The position numbers were made by a program, and so were the translations under genes. From Paenibacillus doosanensis (GTDB lineage: Bacteria > Bacillota > Bacilli > Paenibacillales > NBRC-103111), in assembly GCF_025060755.1 (NCBI RefSeq), contig NZ_JANYUY010000060.1:1-46521 (forward strand): a stretch of 46,521 nt of DNA. The letters are read 5' to 3'. Shown piece after piece: positions 26,884-36,147 of the stretch (its first letter is position 1; every line of letters starts with the position of its first letter). Below the pieces are notes generated by a model that saw only the letters and a list, made by a program, of their open reading frames with translations, did not search any database and was not told the DNA's origin.

Positions 26884-27831
26884 ATGGCTATGGATTCCGG
26901 TGAATTGCTGCAGCCGGAGGCGCTGCGACGCAGGGGGACGCCGGACGGGGCGCGTCCAGCCGCCGCTTCTTCCCCGTGGCAGGCCGCGTACCGGCGGCTG
27001 CGCAAAAATAAGCTGGCCTGCGCCGGACTCTTGTTCCTGCTGGCCATGCTGCTGTTCTGCTTCGTCGGTCCGCTGTTCGCCTCCGATACGGCAGGCAGAG
27101 TGAGCGTATCGCTGATCAACAAGCCGCCGAGCGGCTCGCACTGGCTGGGAACCGACAATTTGGGCCGAGACGTGCTGACGCGACTTATGCAAGCAGGACG
27201 CATTTCGTTATTGGTCGGGCTCGTCTCGATGGTGCTGTCGATCGTGCTGGGCTCGCTGCTCGGGGCGATTGCGGGCTTTTACCGGGGGTTCGCGGATCAT
27301 CTGATCATGCGGATCGCCGATATTTTGCTCGCTGTGCCGGAAATCCCGATTCTGATCATCATCGGAGCGATTTTATCCGATCTGAAGGTTCCTTCCGAAT
27401 ATCGCATCTATATGGTCATGCTGATGATCAGCTTCATGGCGTGGCCGTCGCTCGCCCGGCTGGTGCGCAGCCAAATATTGTCCTTCCGGGAGCGCCCGTT
27501 CATGCTGGCCGCCGAGGCGCTGGGGCTGCGGGACCGCCGCAAGCTTGTCCATCTCTTGCTCAATGCGGTGCCGGTCATTTTGGTCGTGGCGACGCTGAGC
27601 GTGGCGAGGGCGATCTTGAGCGAAACGGTATTAAGCTATCTTGGTCTGGGCGTCGTTCCGCCGACGCCGTCATGGGGAAATATGATGGCTGCGGCCAATT
27701 CGCTGATCGATTTTCAGACGCGGCCGTGGCTTTGGATTCCTCCGGGTACGGCGATTTTCTTAACGGTCATAGCGATCAACGTGCTGGGCGACGGCTTGCG
27801 CGATGCGCTCGACCCAAGGATGAAAAGGTAG
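26884..27831 (+). CDS. ABC transporter permease, DppC/OppC family
   Basis: A 315-residue permease. After a cytoplasmic N-terminal arm of about 45 residues comes the first membrane helix, then SGSHWLGTDNLGRDVLTRLM, a hallmark of the DppC/OppC class, and the EAA-type loop AAEALGLRDRRKLVHLLLN, ending SYLGLGVVPPTPSWGNM. The ATG at 26884 follows AAGGAGG, 13 bp after the first permease gene. Confidence 0.93.
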   Translation: MAMDSGELLQPEALRRRGTPDGARPAAASSPWQAAYRRLRKNKLACAGLLFLLAMLLFCFVGPLFASDTAGRVSVSLINKPPSGSHWLGTDNLGRDVLTRLMQAGRISLLVGLVSMVLSIVLGSLLGAIAGFYRGFADHLIMRIADILLAVPEIPILIIIGAILSDLKVPSEYRIYMVMLMISFMAWPSLARLVRSQILSFRERPFMLAAEALGLRDRRKLVHLLLNAVPVILVVATLSVARAILSETVLSYLGLGVVPPTPSWGNMMAAANSLIDFQTRPWLWIPPGTAIFLTVIAINVLGDGLRDALDPRMKR

Positions 27832-27840
27832 GTGAAACGC

Positions 27841-28848
27841 ATGACGAGGAAGACGCTGGCGGAATTTGTCGATCTGCATACTTATTTTCATACGGAAGAG
27901 GGCGTCGTCCAATCGGTCAGCGGCGTGAGCTTTCGGATTCGCGAAGGGGAGACGGTGGCGTTGGTCGGCGAATCGGGCTGCGGCAAGAGCGTGACCGCGC
28001 TGTCGATGATGGGGCTGATCGAGCAGCCGCCGGGCCGCATACAGGGCGGCCGCATCTTGTTCGAGGGCGAGGATCTGCTGCAAGCGGGGAAAAAGACGGT
28101 GCATCGGCTGCGCGGAAAAGAGATCGCGATGATCTTCCAGGAGCCGATGTCCTCGCTCAACCCGGTTCTGACGATCGGCGAGCAGATCGCCGAGCCGCTG
28201 ATCGAGCATCTGCAGCTGAGCAGGAAGGCCGCCCGGCTCCGGGCGGTCGAGCTCATCGGGCGGGTCGGCATTCCCCGGCCGGAAGCGATCGCGCGTGCTT
28301 ACCCTCATGAGCTAAGCGGGGGAATGCTGCAGCGGATTATGATCGCCGTCGCGCTCAGCTGCGATCCGAAGCTATTGATCGCCGACGAGCCGACGACGGC
28401 GCTGGACGTGACGATCCAGGCGCAAATTCTCGATCTGCTGCGCGAGATCAAGGCGGAGCGCCAAATGTCGATTCTGCTCATTACGCATGATTTGGGCGTC
28501 GTAGCGGAAATGGCCGATCATGTGGTCGTCATGTACTGCGGCAAAGTGATCGAGCAGGCGCCGGTGCTCGAATTGTTCCGGCAGCCCAAGCATCCGTATA
28601 CGCAAGGGCTGCTGAACTCGCGGCCCGTTATCGGTCGCCGGTCGCAGCGGCTGTACTCGATCCCCGGGCAGGTGCCGAGCCTTATCGGACTCGGAGAAGG
28701 CTGCCGGTTTGCGGGCCGCTGCCCCCACGCTGCGGACATCTGCCGCACGAAGCAGCCGCCGCTTCAGTACGGCGGCAACCAACATCAGATTGCGTGCTGG
28801 CTGTATGAGGAGGAGAGCGAGCTTGTCGGAACCGCTGGTACAGGTTAA
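27841..28848 (+). CDS. ABC transporter ATP-binding protein, DppD/OppD family
   Basis: An ATPase of 335 residues from ATG 27841, chosen because AGGTGA lies just upstream; an in-frame GTG at 27832 touches the previous stop and would add three residues. Walker A GESGCGKS, the Q-loop region [13 protein letters not shown], signature LSGGMLQR, Walker [13 protein letters not shown] and switch ITHDLG are all intact. The C-terminal oligopeptide-transporter extension with four cysteines ([14 protein letters not shown]) is present, a site that often binds an iron-sulfur cluster in this family. Confidence 0.93.
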   Translation: MTRKTLAEFVDLHTYFHTEEGVVQSVSGVSFRIREGETVALVGESGCGKSVTALSMMGLIEQPPGRIQGGRILFEGEDLLQAGKKTVHRLRGKEIAMIFQEPMSSLNPVLTIGEQIAEPLIEHLQLSRKAARLRAVELIGRVGIPRPEAIARAYPHELSGGMLQRIMIAVALSCDPKLLIADEPTTALDVTIQAQILDLLREIKAERQMSILLITHDLGVVAEMADHVVVMYCGKVIEQAPVLELFRQPKHPYTQGLLNSRPVIGRRSQRLYSIPGQVPSLIGLGEGCRFAGRCPHAADICRTKQPPLQYGGNQHQIACWLYEEESELVGTAGTG

Positions 28849-29794
28849 ACGGTTAAAAAAATATTTCCCGGTGCATCAAGGCATTCTCGGCCGCAAAACC
28901 GGTGACGTCAAAGCGGTGGACGGCGTCGATCTCGCGATCCGGCGCGGCGAGACGTTCGGCCTCGTCGGCGAATCCGGCAGCGGCAAGAGCACGATCGGCC
29001 GTACGCTGCTGCGGCTGACGGAGAAGACCGAGGGCGAAGTGAAATTCGCCGGCATCAATCTGTTCTCGCTGCCGGCCAAGGAGCTGCGCGGGCTGCGTCC
29101 GCGGATGCAGATAGTGTTCCAGGACCCGTACGGCTCCCTGAACCCGCGCATCCGGATCGGGGACGCCATCGGCGAGGCGCTGCTCGACCATGGCATCGCC
29201 TCCAAGGCCGAGGCGCGCGAGCTTGTGCTGGAGACGCTGGCCTTATGCGGCCTCTCGTCTTATCATATCGACCGCTATCCGCATGAATTTTCCGGCGGAC
29301 AGCGGCAGCGGATCGGGATCGCCAGGGCGATCATTCTGAATCCGGAATTTATCGTCGCCGACGAGCCGGTCTCCGCATTGGACGTGTCCATCCAGGCGCA
29401 GATCATCAATCTGCTGCAGGATTTGCAGGAGCGGCGGCAGCTGACGTATTTGTTCATCTCGCATGACTTGAGCGTCGTCGAGCATCTGTGCTCTACGATC
29501 GGCGTGCTGTATTTGGGCTCGCTCGTCGAGGTAGCGCCGAGGGACGAATTGTTCGGCAGTCCCCTCCATCCATATACGAAAGCTTTGCTTTCGGCCGTGC
29601 CGATTCCCGACCCGGCCGCGAAGCGGGAGCGGATCGTGCTGAAGGGCGACATCCCGAGTCCGGCCAATCCTCCAGCGGGCTGCAAATTTCATACGCGATG
29701 CCCGGAAGCGACGGCGGTCTGCCGGGAGCGGCCGCCGGTATTCCGCGATTGGGGAGGGGGGCATTACGCCGCCTGCCACCTGATCGGAGAGTAA
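28823..29794 (+). CDS. ABC transporter ATP-binding protein, DppF/OppF family
   Basis: A 323-residue ATPase. The frame is open from further upstream, but homology begins at [20 protein letters not shown], so the TTG at 28823, nine bases after AGGAGG, is the likely start; it overlaps the end of the previous gene by 26 bp. Walker A GESGSGKS, signature FSGGQRQR, Walker [13 protein letters not shown] and ISHDLS are intact, and the C-terminal Cys pair region ([15 protein letters not shown]) is present. It completes the importer. Confidence 0.92.
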   Translation: MSEPLVQVKRLKKYFPVHQGILGRKTGDVKAVDGVDLAIRRGETFGLVGESGSGKSTIGRTLLRLTEKTEGEVKFAGINLFSLPAKELRGLRPRMQIVFQDPYGSLNPRIRIGDAIGEALLDHGIASKAEARELVLETLALCGLSSYHIDRYPHEFSGGQRQRIGIARAIILNPEFIVADEPVSALDVSIQAQIINLLQDLQERRQLTYLFISHDLSVVEHLCSTIGVLYLGSLVEVAPRDELFGSPLHPYTKALLSAVPIPDPAAKRERIVLKGDIPSPANPPAGCKFHTRCPEATAVCRERPPVFRDWGGGHYAACHLIGE

Positions 29795-29811
29795 GGCCGG
29801 ATGAGAACTTC

Positions 29812-30014
29812 GGTGAAAAAGCCAGCGAAGCGTTCGCCATTGTTTCCGGATTTCGCCCGTTTTCACGGGCCATTTGAATCTGGAAAAGTGAGGCGTTCGC
29901 CTTTGAAATCGGAGCTCTCCACAGAGAAAAGGGAAAATAATCCAAGCGGTCCGATTTCAACAGCGACTGGAAGATCAAATGGGCACCGCAGCGGACTTTT
30001 TCACCACCCTTTTA
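29812..30014 (+). repeat. Structured dispersed repeat element, double copy (element B)
   Basis: The ends are inverted: GGTGAAAAAG (29812-29821) and CTTTTTCACC (29996-30005). Inside are two successive hairpin units, each introduced by GCGTTCGCC. Unit 1 has outer arms TTTCCGGATTT (29843-29853) and GAATCTGGAAA (29876-29886) with an inner GCCCGT/ACGGGC stem. Unit 2 has outer arms TTGAAATCGGA (29903-29913) and TCCGATTTCAA (29950-29960) with an inner CTCT/AGAG stem. Related elements lie at 43990-44155 (opposite strand) and 46227-46394. An open frame 29801-30094 across it lacks coding character. Confidence 0.75.
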
Positions 30015-30015
30015 T

Positions 30016-30145
30016 GAGTCTGTCCGATGAACCGCGTAGAAGGTATATATATATGCAAAATGACAGCAGTAATGCAGCGTTAACGGCAAAATAGGCAGTC
30101 ATTATTCATTCAATATGCACAAAAGTAACTCCGTCGGACAGACTC
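30016..30145. repeat. 130-bp inverted-repeat element
   Basis: GAGTCTGTCCGA (30016-30027) and TCGGACAGACTC (30134-30145) are perfect 12-bp inverted arms around 106 bp of AT-rich DNA. The right arm and its inner flank (30119-30144) recur with 26 identical bases, inverted, at 46396-46421. It resembles a small non-autonomous mobile or repetitive element, abutting element B. Confidence 0.7.
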
Positions 30146-30165
30146 TTAGAAAGGAGGAGGCGAAC

Positions 30166-30666
30166 GTGAGCGTTGTCAAATTGCCGCAGCCGGTAGGGCT
30201 GCGCATTGAAATAGCCAGAGCCGCAGGGCTATCCGATGAAACGATTATCGATCTGATCCGCCGCAAGGATGCGGAGACGCTGCGACGGACGGGGCCGGAG
30301 TCGCTCCCGTGGGACATATTGATCGAGCATGGAGCAGAGCGGGGCGAAGAGCTGGAGCGGGCGATCCGCGAAGGATATGCGTTCACCTTTTTGACCGTTC
30401 GCGGACTTATCCATTATTTGCTCTACCGTTTCGGCCTCAAGGAGGGGGCGGACTATACGAGGTCTGAAGGCGCATTGGAGGGCGTTCCGTTAACCGGAGC
30501 GCAGTTGTCCGGGCTTCGGTCAGCGATTCCTTCCTTTTGGCGAATCAGTGAGCAGCCGCTGGGCGAGGACGGACAGCCGGAGCGGGCCGCTGCCGGGACG
30601 TTCCGGATCGAACGGCTTCATTACGAAGCGATTCGTATTGAAGGAGGTGAGGCTGCCGGCGCTTAA
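30166..30666 (+). CDS. Conserved-looking protein of unknown function, 166 residues
   Basis: I do not recognise this protein. From GTG 30166, preceded by AAGGAGGAGG, it has 166 residues. The frame is also open upstream to ATG 30115, but that start lies inside the inverted-repeat element and lacks a ribosome-binding site. It is soluble and charged, without membrane segments or a signal peptide. The N-terminal part is helical (GLRIEIARAAGLSDETII, then DAETLRRTGPESLPWDILI), and the C-terminal part reads FRIERLHYEAIRIEG. It lies 98 bp before an OsmC-family gene, but no functional link is evident. Confidence 0.7.
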   Translation: MSVVKLPQPVGLRIEIARAAGLSDETIIDLIRRKDAETLRRTGPESLPWDILIEHGAERGEELERAIREGYAFTFLTVRGLIHYLLYRFGLKEGADYTRSEGALEGVPLTGAQLSGLRSAIPSFWRISEQPLGEDGQPERAAAGTFRIERLHYEAIRIEGGEAAGA

Positions 30667-30764
30667 CGCAGGCCGGGCACGGCATTAAGGTCGGATGCAC
30701 AAGCTATCCGATGACGGAAAAACGAGCAGAACATTAACTTAAAATATAAGGAGCGTGCATAGTT

Positions 30765-31319
30765 ATGAGTACTTTGAACGAATATTTGCTGCAAAAGCGG
30801 GAAGCTTCCATCGCCAGACGCGAAAAAGCGCAAAACGATCCGAATCTGCAGCCGAACCGGTTCGGCGCCAAGGTGAGAGCCAAAGGCCGCAGCGGCGTGC
30901 GGGAAATCCGCATCCGCGATTTTCAAATTATCAGCGACAGTCCGGCCGATTTCGCCGGATACGATCTGGGCCCCAGCTCCCCGGAGCTGCAGCTTGGCGT
31001 GCTGGGCAGCTGCCTGACGCATATCACCTTGATTCAAGCGGCCGAACGCGGTGTCAAGCTGGAATCTCTGGAGGTCGAAGTGACCGGCCAGCAGCATCCT
31101 TTGGCAGGCAGACCGGGCTATGAGGATATTCCGATTTATCCGCATAACATCGAATATAAGCTGACCATCGTATCTCCGGAGCCGCAAGAGACGATCGACC
31201 GGCTCCACGAAGCGGTGGAGAAAGCATGCCCTGTGCTTAACCTGCTGGCGAATCCGCAAATTATTACCGGCGAAGTCATTCTGACCGCACCTGAAGCGAA
31301 GCAGGCGCAGGAGGCTTAA
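30765..31319 (+). CDS. OsmC/Ohr-family peroxiredoxin-like protein
   Basis: A 184-residue cytosolic protein. The family uses two cysteines to reduce organic peroxides; here Cys83 (LGSCLTH) and Cys155 (KACPVLN) are in the expected places, the second preceding the typical end region with ANPQIITGEV. An N-terminal extension of about 40 charged residues (LLQKREASIARREKAQ) precedes the core, longer than in short Ohr proteins, so it fits the YhfA/OsmC-like branch. ATG 30765 follows AAGGAG, about 11 bases upstream. Confidence 0.85.
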   Translation: MSTLNEYLLQKREASIARREKAQNDPNLQPNRFGAKVRAKGRSGVREIRIRDFQIISDSPADFAGYDLGPSSPELQLGVLGSCLTHITLIQAAERGVKLESLEVEVTGQQHPLAGRPGYEDIPIYPHNIEYKLTIVSPEPQETIDRLHEAVEKACPVLNLLANPQIITGEVILTAPEAKQAQEA

Positions 31320-31796
31320 TAGGGGCCGAGACCCGCAATCCGAAAGGCTTGAACTGCCGGAGAAACGCCGGGTCATCCGATAAATAGGTTGAAATCCGGG
31401 ATAAAGGCGAACGCTCATGCTTAGGCAGGCCGTTTCCGCTTGCCTTGTCTCCTTGCTTCAACGGGCTTCAAAAAAATTTGGCCCGGCTCATTCACTACAG
31501 CACGCCGTTCCCGTTCAAGGGGGATATGGCGTGCTTTTTTGCCGTATCGAAACCATCGACTTTGCTCCCGCAGCGCCAAGGCTTAGGACGGCGGAAGTTC
31601 GAATCTGCGGCAGTTGCAGCGGTGTGCGAACCGGCAAGCGGAACCCCCTGTGGGCCGCAGGCTGCGCATACATCGTCATGTATCTGGGCGGTTCTCTCTA
31701 AACAGGAGGATCGGATGCGCGCGTGTAGAATTCGTTTAAGGAAGAAATTTCCGTTTGGGCTTGCCGTTTTCACATTTACAAAATGGGGGGTTCACT
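31320..31796. other. Intergenic region with terminator, otherwise unassigned
   Basis: Open frames of about 90-130 codons cross this stretch, but they run through the strong terminator at 31499 and show no family resemblance, so none is called. No clear promoter for the downstream DUF4127 gene was found. Confidence 0.5.
31499..31540 (+). terminator. Intrinsic terminator after the OsmC-family gene
   Basis: AGCACGCC (31499-31506) pairs with GGCGTGCT (31528-31535), followed by TTTTT. It lies about 180 bp after the OsmC-family stop. Confidence 0.82.
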
Positions 31797-33362
31797 TTGC
31801 CGAAAATCGTATATTTGCCCTTGGATGAAAGGCCGTGCAATTACGGCTACCCGCAGCAGTTGGCGGCGATGACCGATCTGAAGCTAGTCGTTCCCGAGCG
31901 GCCGCTGCTAGGCTGGAAAAAGAAGCCGGCGGACACGGCCGCCCTAAGTCGGTGGCTGCTCAAGGAAGCGCAGGATGCGGATTATCTTATCGTTTCCGTC
32001 GATCTGCTCGTCTACGGAGGAATCGTTCCGTCCCGCCTGCACGGTATGATTGCGGAAGAATGCTTGCGGCGGCTTGCCGTTCTGGGCGAAATCAAGCGAA
32101 GCCGTCCGTCCGTTCGCATTCACGCCTTCAATCTTATTATGAGGGTGCCGGATAACGATACGGACGAAGAGGAGCCGGATTATTACCGATTGTACGGGAA
32201 AGCGATCTTCCGGTACGGCTATTTGACCGATAAGCGGGAACGCGAAGGCTTGAGCGATGCCGAAGAGCGGGAGCTGGACCATCTGCAACGGCAAATTCCG
32301 GACGGCGTAATGCGGGATTTCATCGGGCGGCGGCGGGTTAATCGACAGGTCAACCAACATGTTATTGAATTGGCGGGACAGGGTGTTATCGATCAGCTGA
32401 TCATACCGCTCGACGATAATGCGCTGTACGGCTTCTCTTCCCGCGAGCAGCAGTAGCTTGTCTGCAAAGTACAGGAGCTGAAGCTGCTGGACCGCGTGCT
32501 GGTGTATCCCGGGGCGGACGAAATCGGCTGTACGATGCTGGCGAATATTTTTTGCCGGTGCAAGGGCTATAAGCCGGAAATTTACGTCAGGTATTCCTCG
32601 ACCCAAGGCCCGCTGATCAAGCCGAAATACGAGGACCGCAGCTTGAATGAGAGCGTCAAAGCGCATTTGACGGCGGCGGGCGCGGTGATGGCGGATAACT
32701 CGGCGGAGACGGAGTTGATCCTGATGATCAATTCCCCGGCGGCGGACCAGGGGCAAATGGCCGAGCAAATCCCATATGCGCAGCGGCACCGCTCGTATTT
32801 CTCGGAAATTCATTACCGGGAATTTGCCGAAGCGATGCAGGCTTATTTGCGCAAGGGCAAGCGGGTCGCCCTCGGCGATGTCGCCGTCTGCAACGGCGGC
32901 GACGCCGTGCTGATGGAATTGTTGAAGCAGCAAGGGCTGCTGGCTTCATTGACGGCCTATGCCGGATGGAATACGTCGGGCAACACGCTAGGCACTGTCA
33001 TCGCGCATTTGATCATCGCTTCTTATGGCATGAAGCTCGGGGACGGGGCGGAACGAAGCGCCGTGCTGCGGGCAAGCCGTACTTTTTATTATGGCCGGCT
33101 TATTGAGGATTTCATCTATCAATCGATCGTTCGGCAGGACATGCTCGTCCACGATTTGCCCCGCCTGAACGCGGGCTATTTCAACATCGGGCATTGCTTG
33201 GAGGAAGCGCAGCGGATTGCGGCCGCCAAAATAAGCCGGTGTATGGAGTACTATTTGCCGGATGCGGAAGAAGGCAGGCTGGTGCTGTCGAATATTCATT
33301 TCCCATGGGTTCGCATGTTTGAGATCGGCTTCGATTTGACGATAGAGCCGAAGGCGACTTAA
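31797..33362 (+). pseudogene. DUF4127-family protein interrupted by an in-frame amber codon
   Basis: From the TTG start at 31797 (after TGGGGGG) the product begins MPKIVYLPLDERPCNYGYPQ, the characteristic opening of DUF4127 proteins. The frame is interrupted by TAG at 32454-32456, within SREQQ-stop-LVCKVQEL, then continues in the same frame to 33362 with NTSGNTLGTVIAH and the expected C-terminus. The full product would be about 521 residues. A single C-to-T change from CAG (Gln, following two CAG codons) explains the stop, so this is a recent nonsense mutation, a sequencing error, or a suppressed stop. The family is common in Paenibacillus and its function is not established to my knowledge. 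Confidence 0.85.
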
Positions 33363-33425
33363 CCGATATGAGCATTGGCCGGGAAAAGGTGAATATAGGC
33401 CATGTCCCGCAGGAGCGATTTTCTC

Positions 33426-33431
33426 TATAAT
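33426..33431 (+). promoter_or_regulatory. Candidate -10 box upstream of the GH95 gene
   Basis: A perfect TATAAT at 33426-33431, about 100 bp before the start codon. The hexamer 17 bp upstream (TGTCCC) is a poor -35 box, so an activator may be needed, or this is chance. Confidence 0.4.
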
Positions 33432-33529
33432 GAGAGGATGATTACAGTCAGGCCATCGATAAGAGCTGCGCTGCTATGCTTCGGCGCGGCTGCGGCGGCA
33501 TAGAGAGACAGCTGAGGAGGAAAAAAGGG

Positions 33530-35773
33530 ATGACGGCACACAACGGACAAGCATGCCGGCTGGAAGCGGAGCTGGATTGGAGCGGTTTTTTGTCCCGGCA
33601 CGACATGACCTGGACGACGCGCCCGATGTCATGGAATGAAGGCGCTTTTATCGGCAACGGCTTGATGGGCGCAATGATGTTCGGGGAGGAGCACCGGGAG
33701 AAGAGGAATGTGCTGCGGTTCGTGCTCGGCCGCACGGATATTACGGCGAAGCGGCCGAGCGGCTACAGCCCGCGGGTTCCGATCGGCGAGATCGACCTGG
33801 AATGCGCCGGTTGGATTTATCAGCCGACCGAGATTAAGGTGGACCTATGGAACGCCGAGATCAAGGCGAGGGTGGTGACGACCAAAGGAGAAATCGGGCT
33901 GCGCGCATTTGTTCACAGCGAGAAGGCGGTGCTGGTCATTGAGCTCGAGCCTTCCGAGGGAGAGCGCGAGGCCAAGCTGCAATGGTACGCCGAGCCGGAA
34001 GTGTCGCCGGTTCTGAAGAACGCCGACGGTTTTAATCTCAATCAATATATTCCGGAAATTAGGGTTACCAAATATACGAAGCAGGAGGTCAACGTCGGCG
34101 TTCAAACGTATCCGCTCGGAGACGGCTGCACGACGGCTTGGCAGGAGCGCGAGACGTCCCCCGGGCGCCGTATTTGCTATTTGACGGTGCAGCGCGGAGC
34201 GGACGAGGCGGTCGGGGATGCCGCAGCCGCTCTGGTGCGAGAGACGGCGGAGGCCAGTCTGGAGCAAGAGGTGGAAGCGCACCGCAGCTGGTGGCACGCG
34301 TATTATCCGCAAAGCTTTGTTTCGCTGCCGGATACCCGCCTGGAAGGATTTTACTGGATACAGATGTACAAGCTGGCTTCGGCAACCCGCCGGGAGCACC
34401 TGATCATTGACAATCAAGGGCCGTGGATGACTCCGACGCCTTGGCCCGGCGTATGGTTTAACATGAATGTGCAGATGAGCTATTCTCCGGTCTACACCTC
34501 GAATCGGCTGGAGCTGGGGGAATCGCTGATCCGCGGTCTGGACGAAAACTTCGCTAATTTGATCGACAATGTGCCGGAAGAGTACAGAAGCGATTCGGCG
34601 GGGCTTGGCCGAAGCTGCAGCTACGATCTTAGCAGCAAGGTAAGCGACGAAACCGGCAATTTGCTCTGGATTTGCCATAACTATTGGCGGCAGTACCGCC
34701 ATTCGATGGACGAGACGATGCTGCGCGAAGGTCTGCTGCCGCTGCTCAAACGGGCGGTGCAATATTTTGTGCATATTCTGGAGGAAGGCGAGGACGGCAA
34801 GCTGCATTTGCGGCCGACGGTTTCGCCGGAGTACGGCTCCTTCCTGAAAATGACCGTGCCCGATTGCCATTACGATCTGGCGCTGATCCGCTGGGGCTGC
34901 GAGACGCTGCTGGCCATCGACGAGCGGCTGCAGCTCGTCGATCCGCTCGCCGAACGCTGGAGGTACGTTCTGGAGCATTTGACGCCGTTTCCGATGGATG
35001 AGAACGGCTTGATGCTCGGCAAGGACGCGCCTATCGAATTCGGGCATCGCCATTTCAGCCATTTGCTGGCGGTATTCCCGCTGCACTTGATGACCGGAGA
35101 TGATCCTGAGGAGCGCGATCTGATCCGCCGTTCGCTGCGGTACTGGACCGGTATGGAAGGGGATATGCGCGGCTTTACGTTTACCGGGGCGGCTTCGATT
35201 GCCGCGGCGATCGGGGAAGGCAGCGAAGCGCTGCAATATATTCGCGCCTTCATGCACTTGATCAAGCCGAATACGATGTACAGAGAAGCCGGACCGGTGA
35301 TGGAATCGCCGCTCGCTTGCGCCGAGTCGATTCATGATCTACTGCTGCAAAGCTGGGGCGATACGATTCGCGTCTTTCCGGCCGTGCCGGACGAGTGGCA
35401 GGATGTGAGCTTCCACAACCTGCGAGCGGAAGGCGCGTTTCTGCTCAGCGCGAAGCGGGAAGGCGGACGCACCGCCTTCATCCGCGTGAAGAGCCTGGCG
35501 GGCGAGCCTTGCCGGCTAAAGACAGGTTGGAGCGAAGCGGAGGAGCGGACGATTCGCGCGATCTCGGCGGGAGAGGGCAAGGACATCCCGCTGCGCGCGG
35601 TGGGGGACGGCATCATCGAGCTGCAGCTGCGGCAGGGCGAGGAGGCGCTGTTGTATGCGGGCGAGCCCCCTGCCGAATTCCGCATCGCCCCCGTTGAGGC
35701 GGAGCGCAGTTTGTGCAACTACTTCGGCGCCAATAAGCCGTGGCGCTTGTACGGCATTCCGTTTTCATCGTAG
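33530..35773 (+). CDS. GH95-family glycoside hydrolase (alpha-L-fucosidase/alpha-L-galactosidase type)
   Basis: A 747-residue protein without a signal peptide, expected to hydrolyse terminal alpha-L-fucose or alpha-L-galactose in the cytosol. GH95 landmarks in order: WNEGAFIGNGLMGAMMFG near the N-terminus (beta domain), WFNMNVQMSY with Asn311 and Asn313 that assist catalysis, RPTVSPEYG with candidate general acid Glu434, and HRHFSHLLAVFPLHL, followed by a C-terminal beta domain. ATG 33530 is preceded by AGGAGG; an upstream in-frame ATG at 33476 has no comparable site. It stands alone between the DUF4127 gene and a terminator. Specificity within the family cannot be fixed from sequence. Confidence 0.88.
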   Translation: MTAHNGQACRLEAELDWSGFLSRHDMTWTTRPMSWNEGAFIGNGLMGAMMFGEEHREKRNVLRFVLGRTDITAKRPSGYSPRVPIGEIDLECAGWIYQPTEIKVDLWNAEIKARVVTTKGEIGLRAFVHSEKAVLVIELEPSEGEREAKLQWYAEPEVSPVLKNADGFNLNQYIPEIRVTKYTKQEVNVGVQTYPLGDGCTTAWQERETSPGRRICYLTVQRGADEAVGDAAAALVRETAEASLEQEVEAHRSWWHAYYPQSFVSLPDTRLEGFYWIQMYKLASATRREHLIIDNQGPWMTPTPWPGVWFNMNVQMSYSPVYTSNRLELGESLIRGLDENFANLIDNVPEEYRSDSAGLGRSCSYDLSSKVSDETGNLLWICHNYWRQYRHSMDETMLREGLLPLLKRAVQYFVHILEEGEDGKLHLRPTVSPEYGSFLKMTVPDCHYDLALIRWGCETLLAIDERLQLVDPLAERWRYVLEHLTPFPMDENGLMLGKDAPIEFGHRHFSHLLAVFPLHLMTGDDPEERDLIRRSLRYWTGMEGDMRGFTFTGAASIAAAIGEGSEALQYIRAFMHLIKPNTMYREAGPVMESPLACAESIHDLLLQSWGDTIRVFPAVPDEWQDVSFHNLRAEGAFLLSAKREGGRTAFIRVKSLAGEPCRLKTGWSEAEERTIRAISAGEGKDIPLRAVGDGIIELQLRQGEEALLYAGEPPAEFRIAPVEAERSLCNYFGANKPWRLYGIPFSS

Positions 35774-35787
35774 ATAACTCGCCGGCG

Positions 35788-35833
35788 AACCGCCATTGAC
35801 GCGCCCTGATTCAGGTGCGGGATGGCGGTTTTT
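35788..35833 (+). terminator. Intrinsic terminator after the GH95 gene
   Basis: AACCGCCAT (35788-35796) pairs with ATGGCGGTT (35822-35830), followed by TTT. Confidence 0.85.
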
Positions 35834-36106
35834 GGCATAGATGGCGGGCAGCGGGTTAAGTTGAACCGGCTGCTGTCCGTTCGCGGCTGTTGCGGCCCGG
35901 TTCGTCACGATGGTTCAGCCAGCGGATTCGGCCAAGCCGGAAACAAAACAAAACCGAAACAAAACAACCCGCGACAAAACAACCCCGTCATGCGGGGACC
36001 GTAGTTTTGCAGCGGATTCAGATACGCTATAGGGGAGAGTCGGAATGATAATAGGCTGTAATAACAAAAAAAACGCCTGTCGGCGTCGAAGCTGCTGTTC
36101 ATTATG
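35834..36106. other. Intergenic spacer before helD
   Basis: Contains a short A/C-rich direct repeat tract (AAACAAAAC and variants, about 35940-35982) and a small hairpin CCCCGTCATGCGGGG. No gene is apparent. Confidence 0.45.
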
Positions 36107-36135
36107 TTGATTTCAAAAATGTAAAATGATACAAT
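36107..36135 (+). promoter_or_regulatory. Predicted sigma-A promoter of the helD gene
   Basis: TTGATT (36107-36112), a 17-bp spacer and TACAAT (36130-36135), in AT-rich context. Transcription would start near 36142, giving a leader of about 120 nt. Confidence 0.7.
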
Positions 36136-36147
36136 GAGAAACGGTTG

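Noticed and set aside
28709-28822. Upstream extension of the DppF/OppF-type ATPase
   Set aside because: The extra 38 residues are Arg/Ala/Ser-rich, antisense to family conservation, and overlap the preceding gene; the TTG at 28823 has an AGGAGG site and begins the conserved domain.
29801-30094. A 97-codon open frame after the importer operon
   Set aside because: It runs through repeat element B and part of the inverted-repeat element, has no ribosome-binding site, and its sequence is better explained by hairpin structure.
31417-31828. Frames of 94 and 127 codons between the OsmC-family and DUF4127 genes
   Set aside because: They pass through a strong terminator and overlap the DUF4127 start; no family resemblance.
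32454-32456. Amber codon read as pyrrolysine or another special amino acid
   Set aside because: DUF4127 proteins are not known for this, no pyrrolysine genes are seen, and a CAG-to-TAG change next to other CAG codons explains it.
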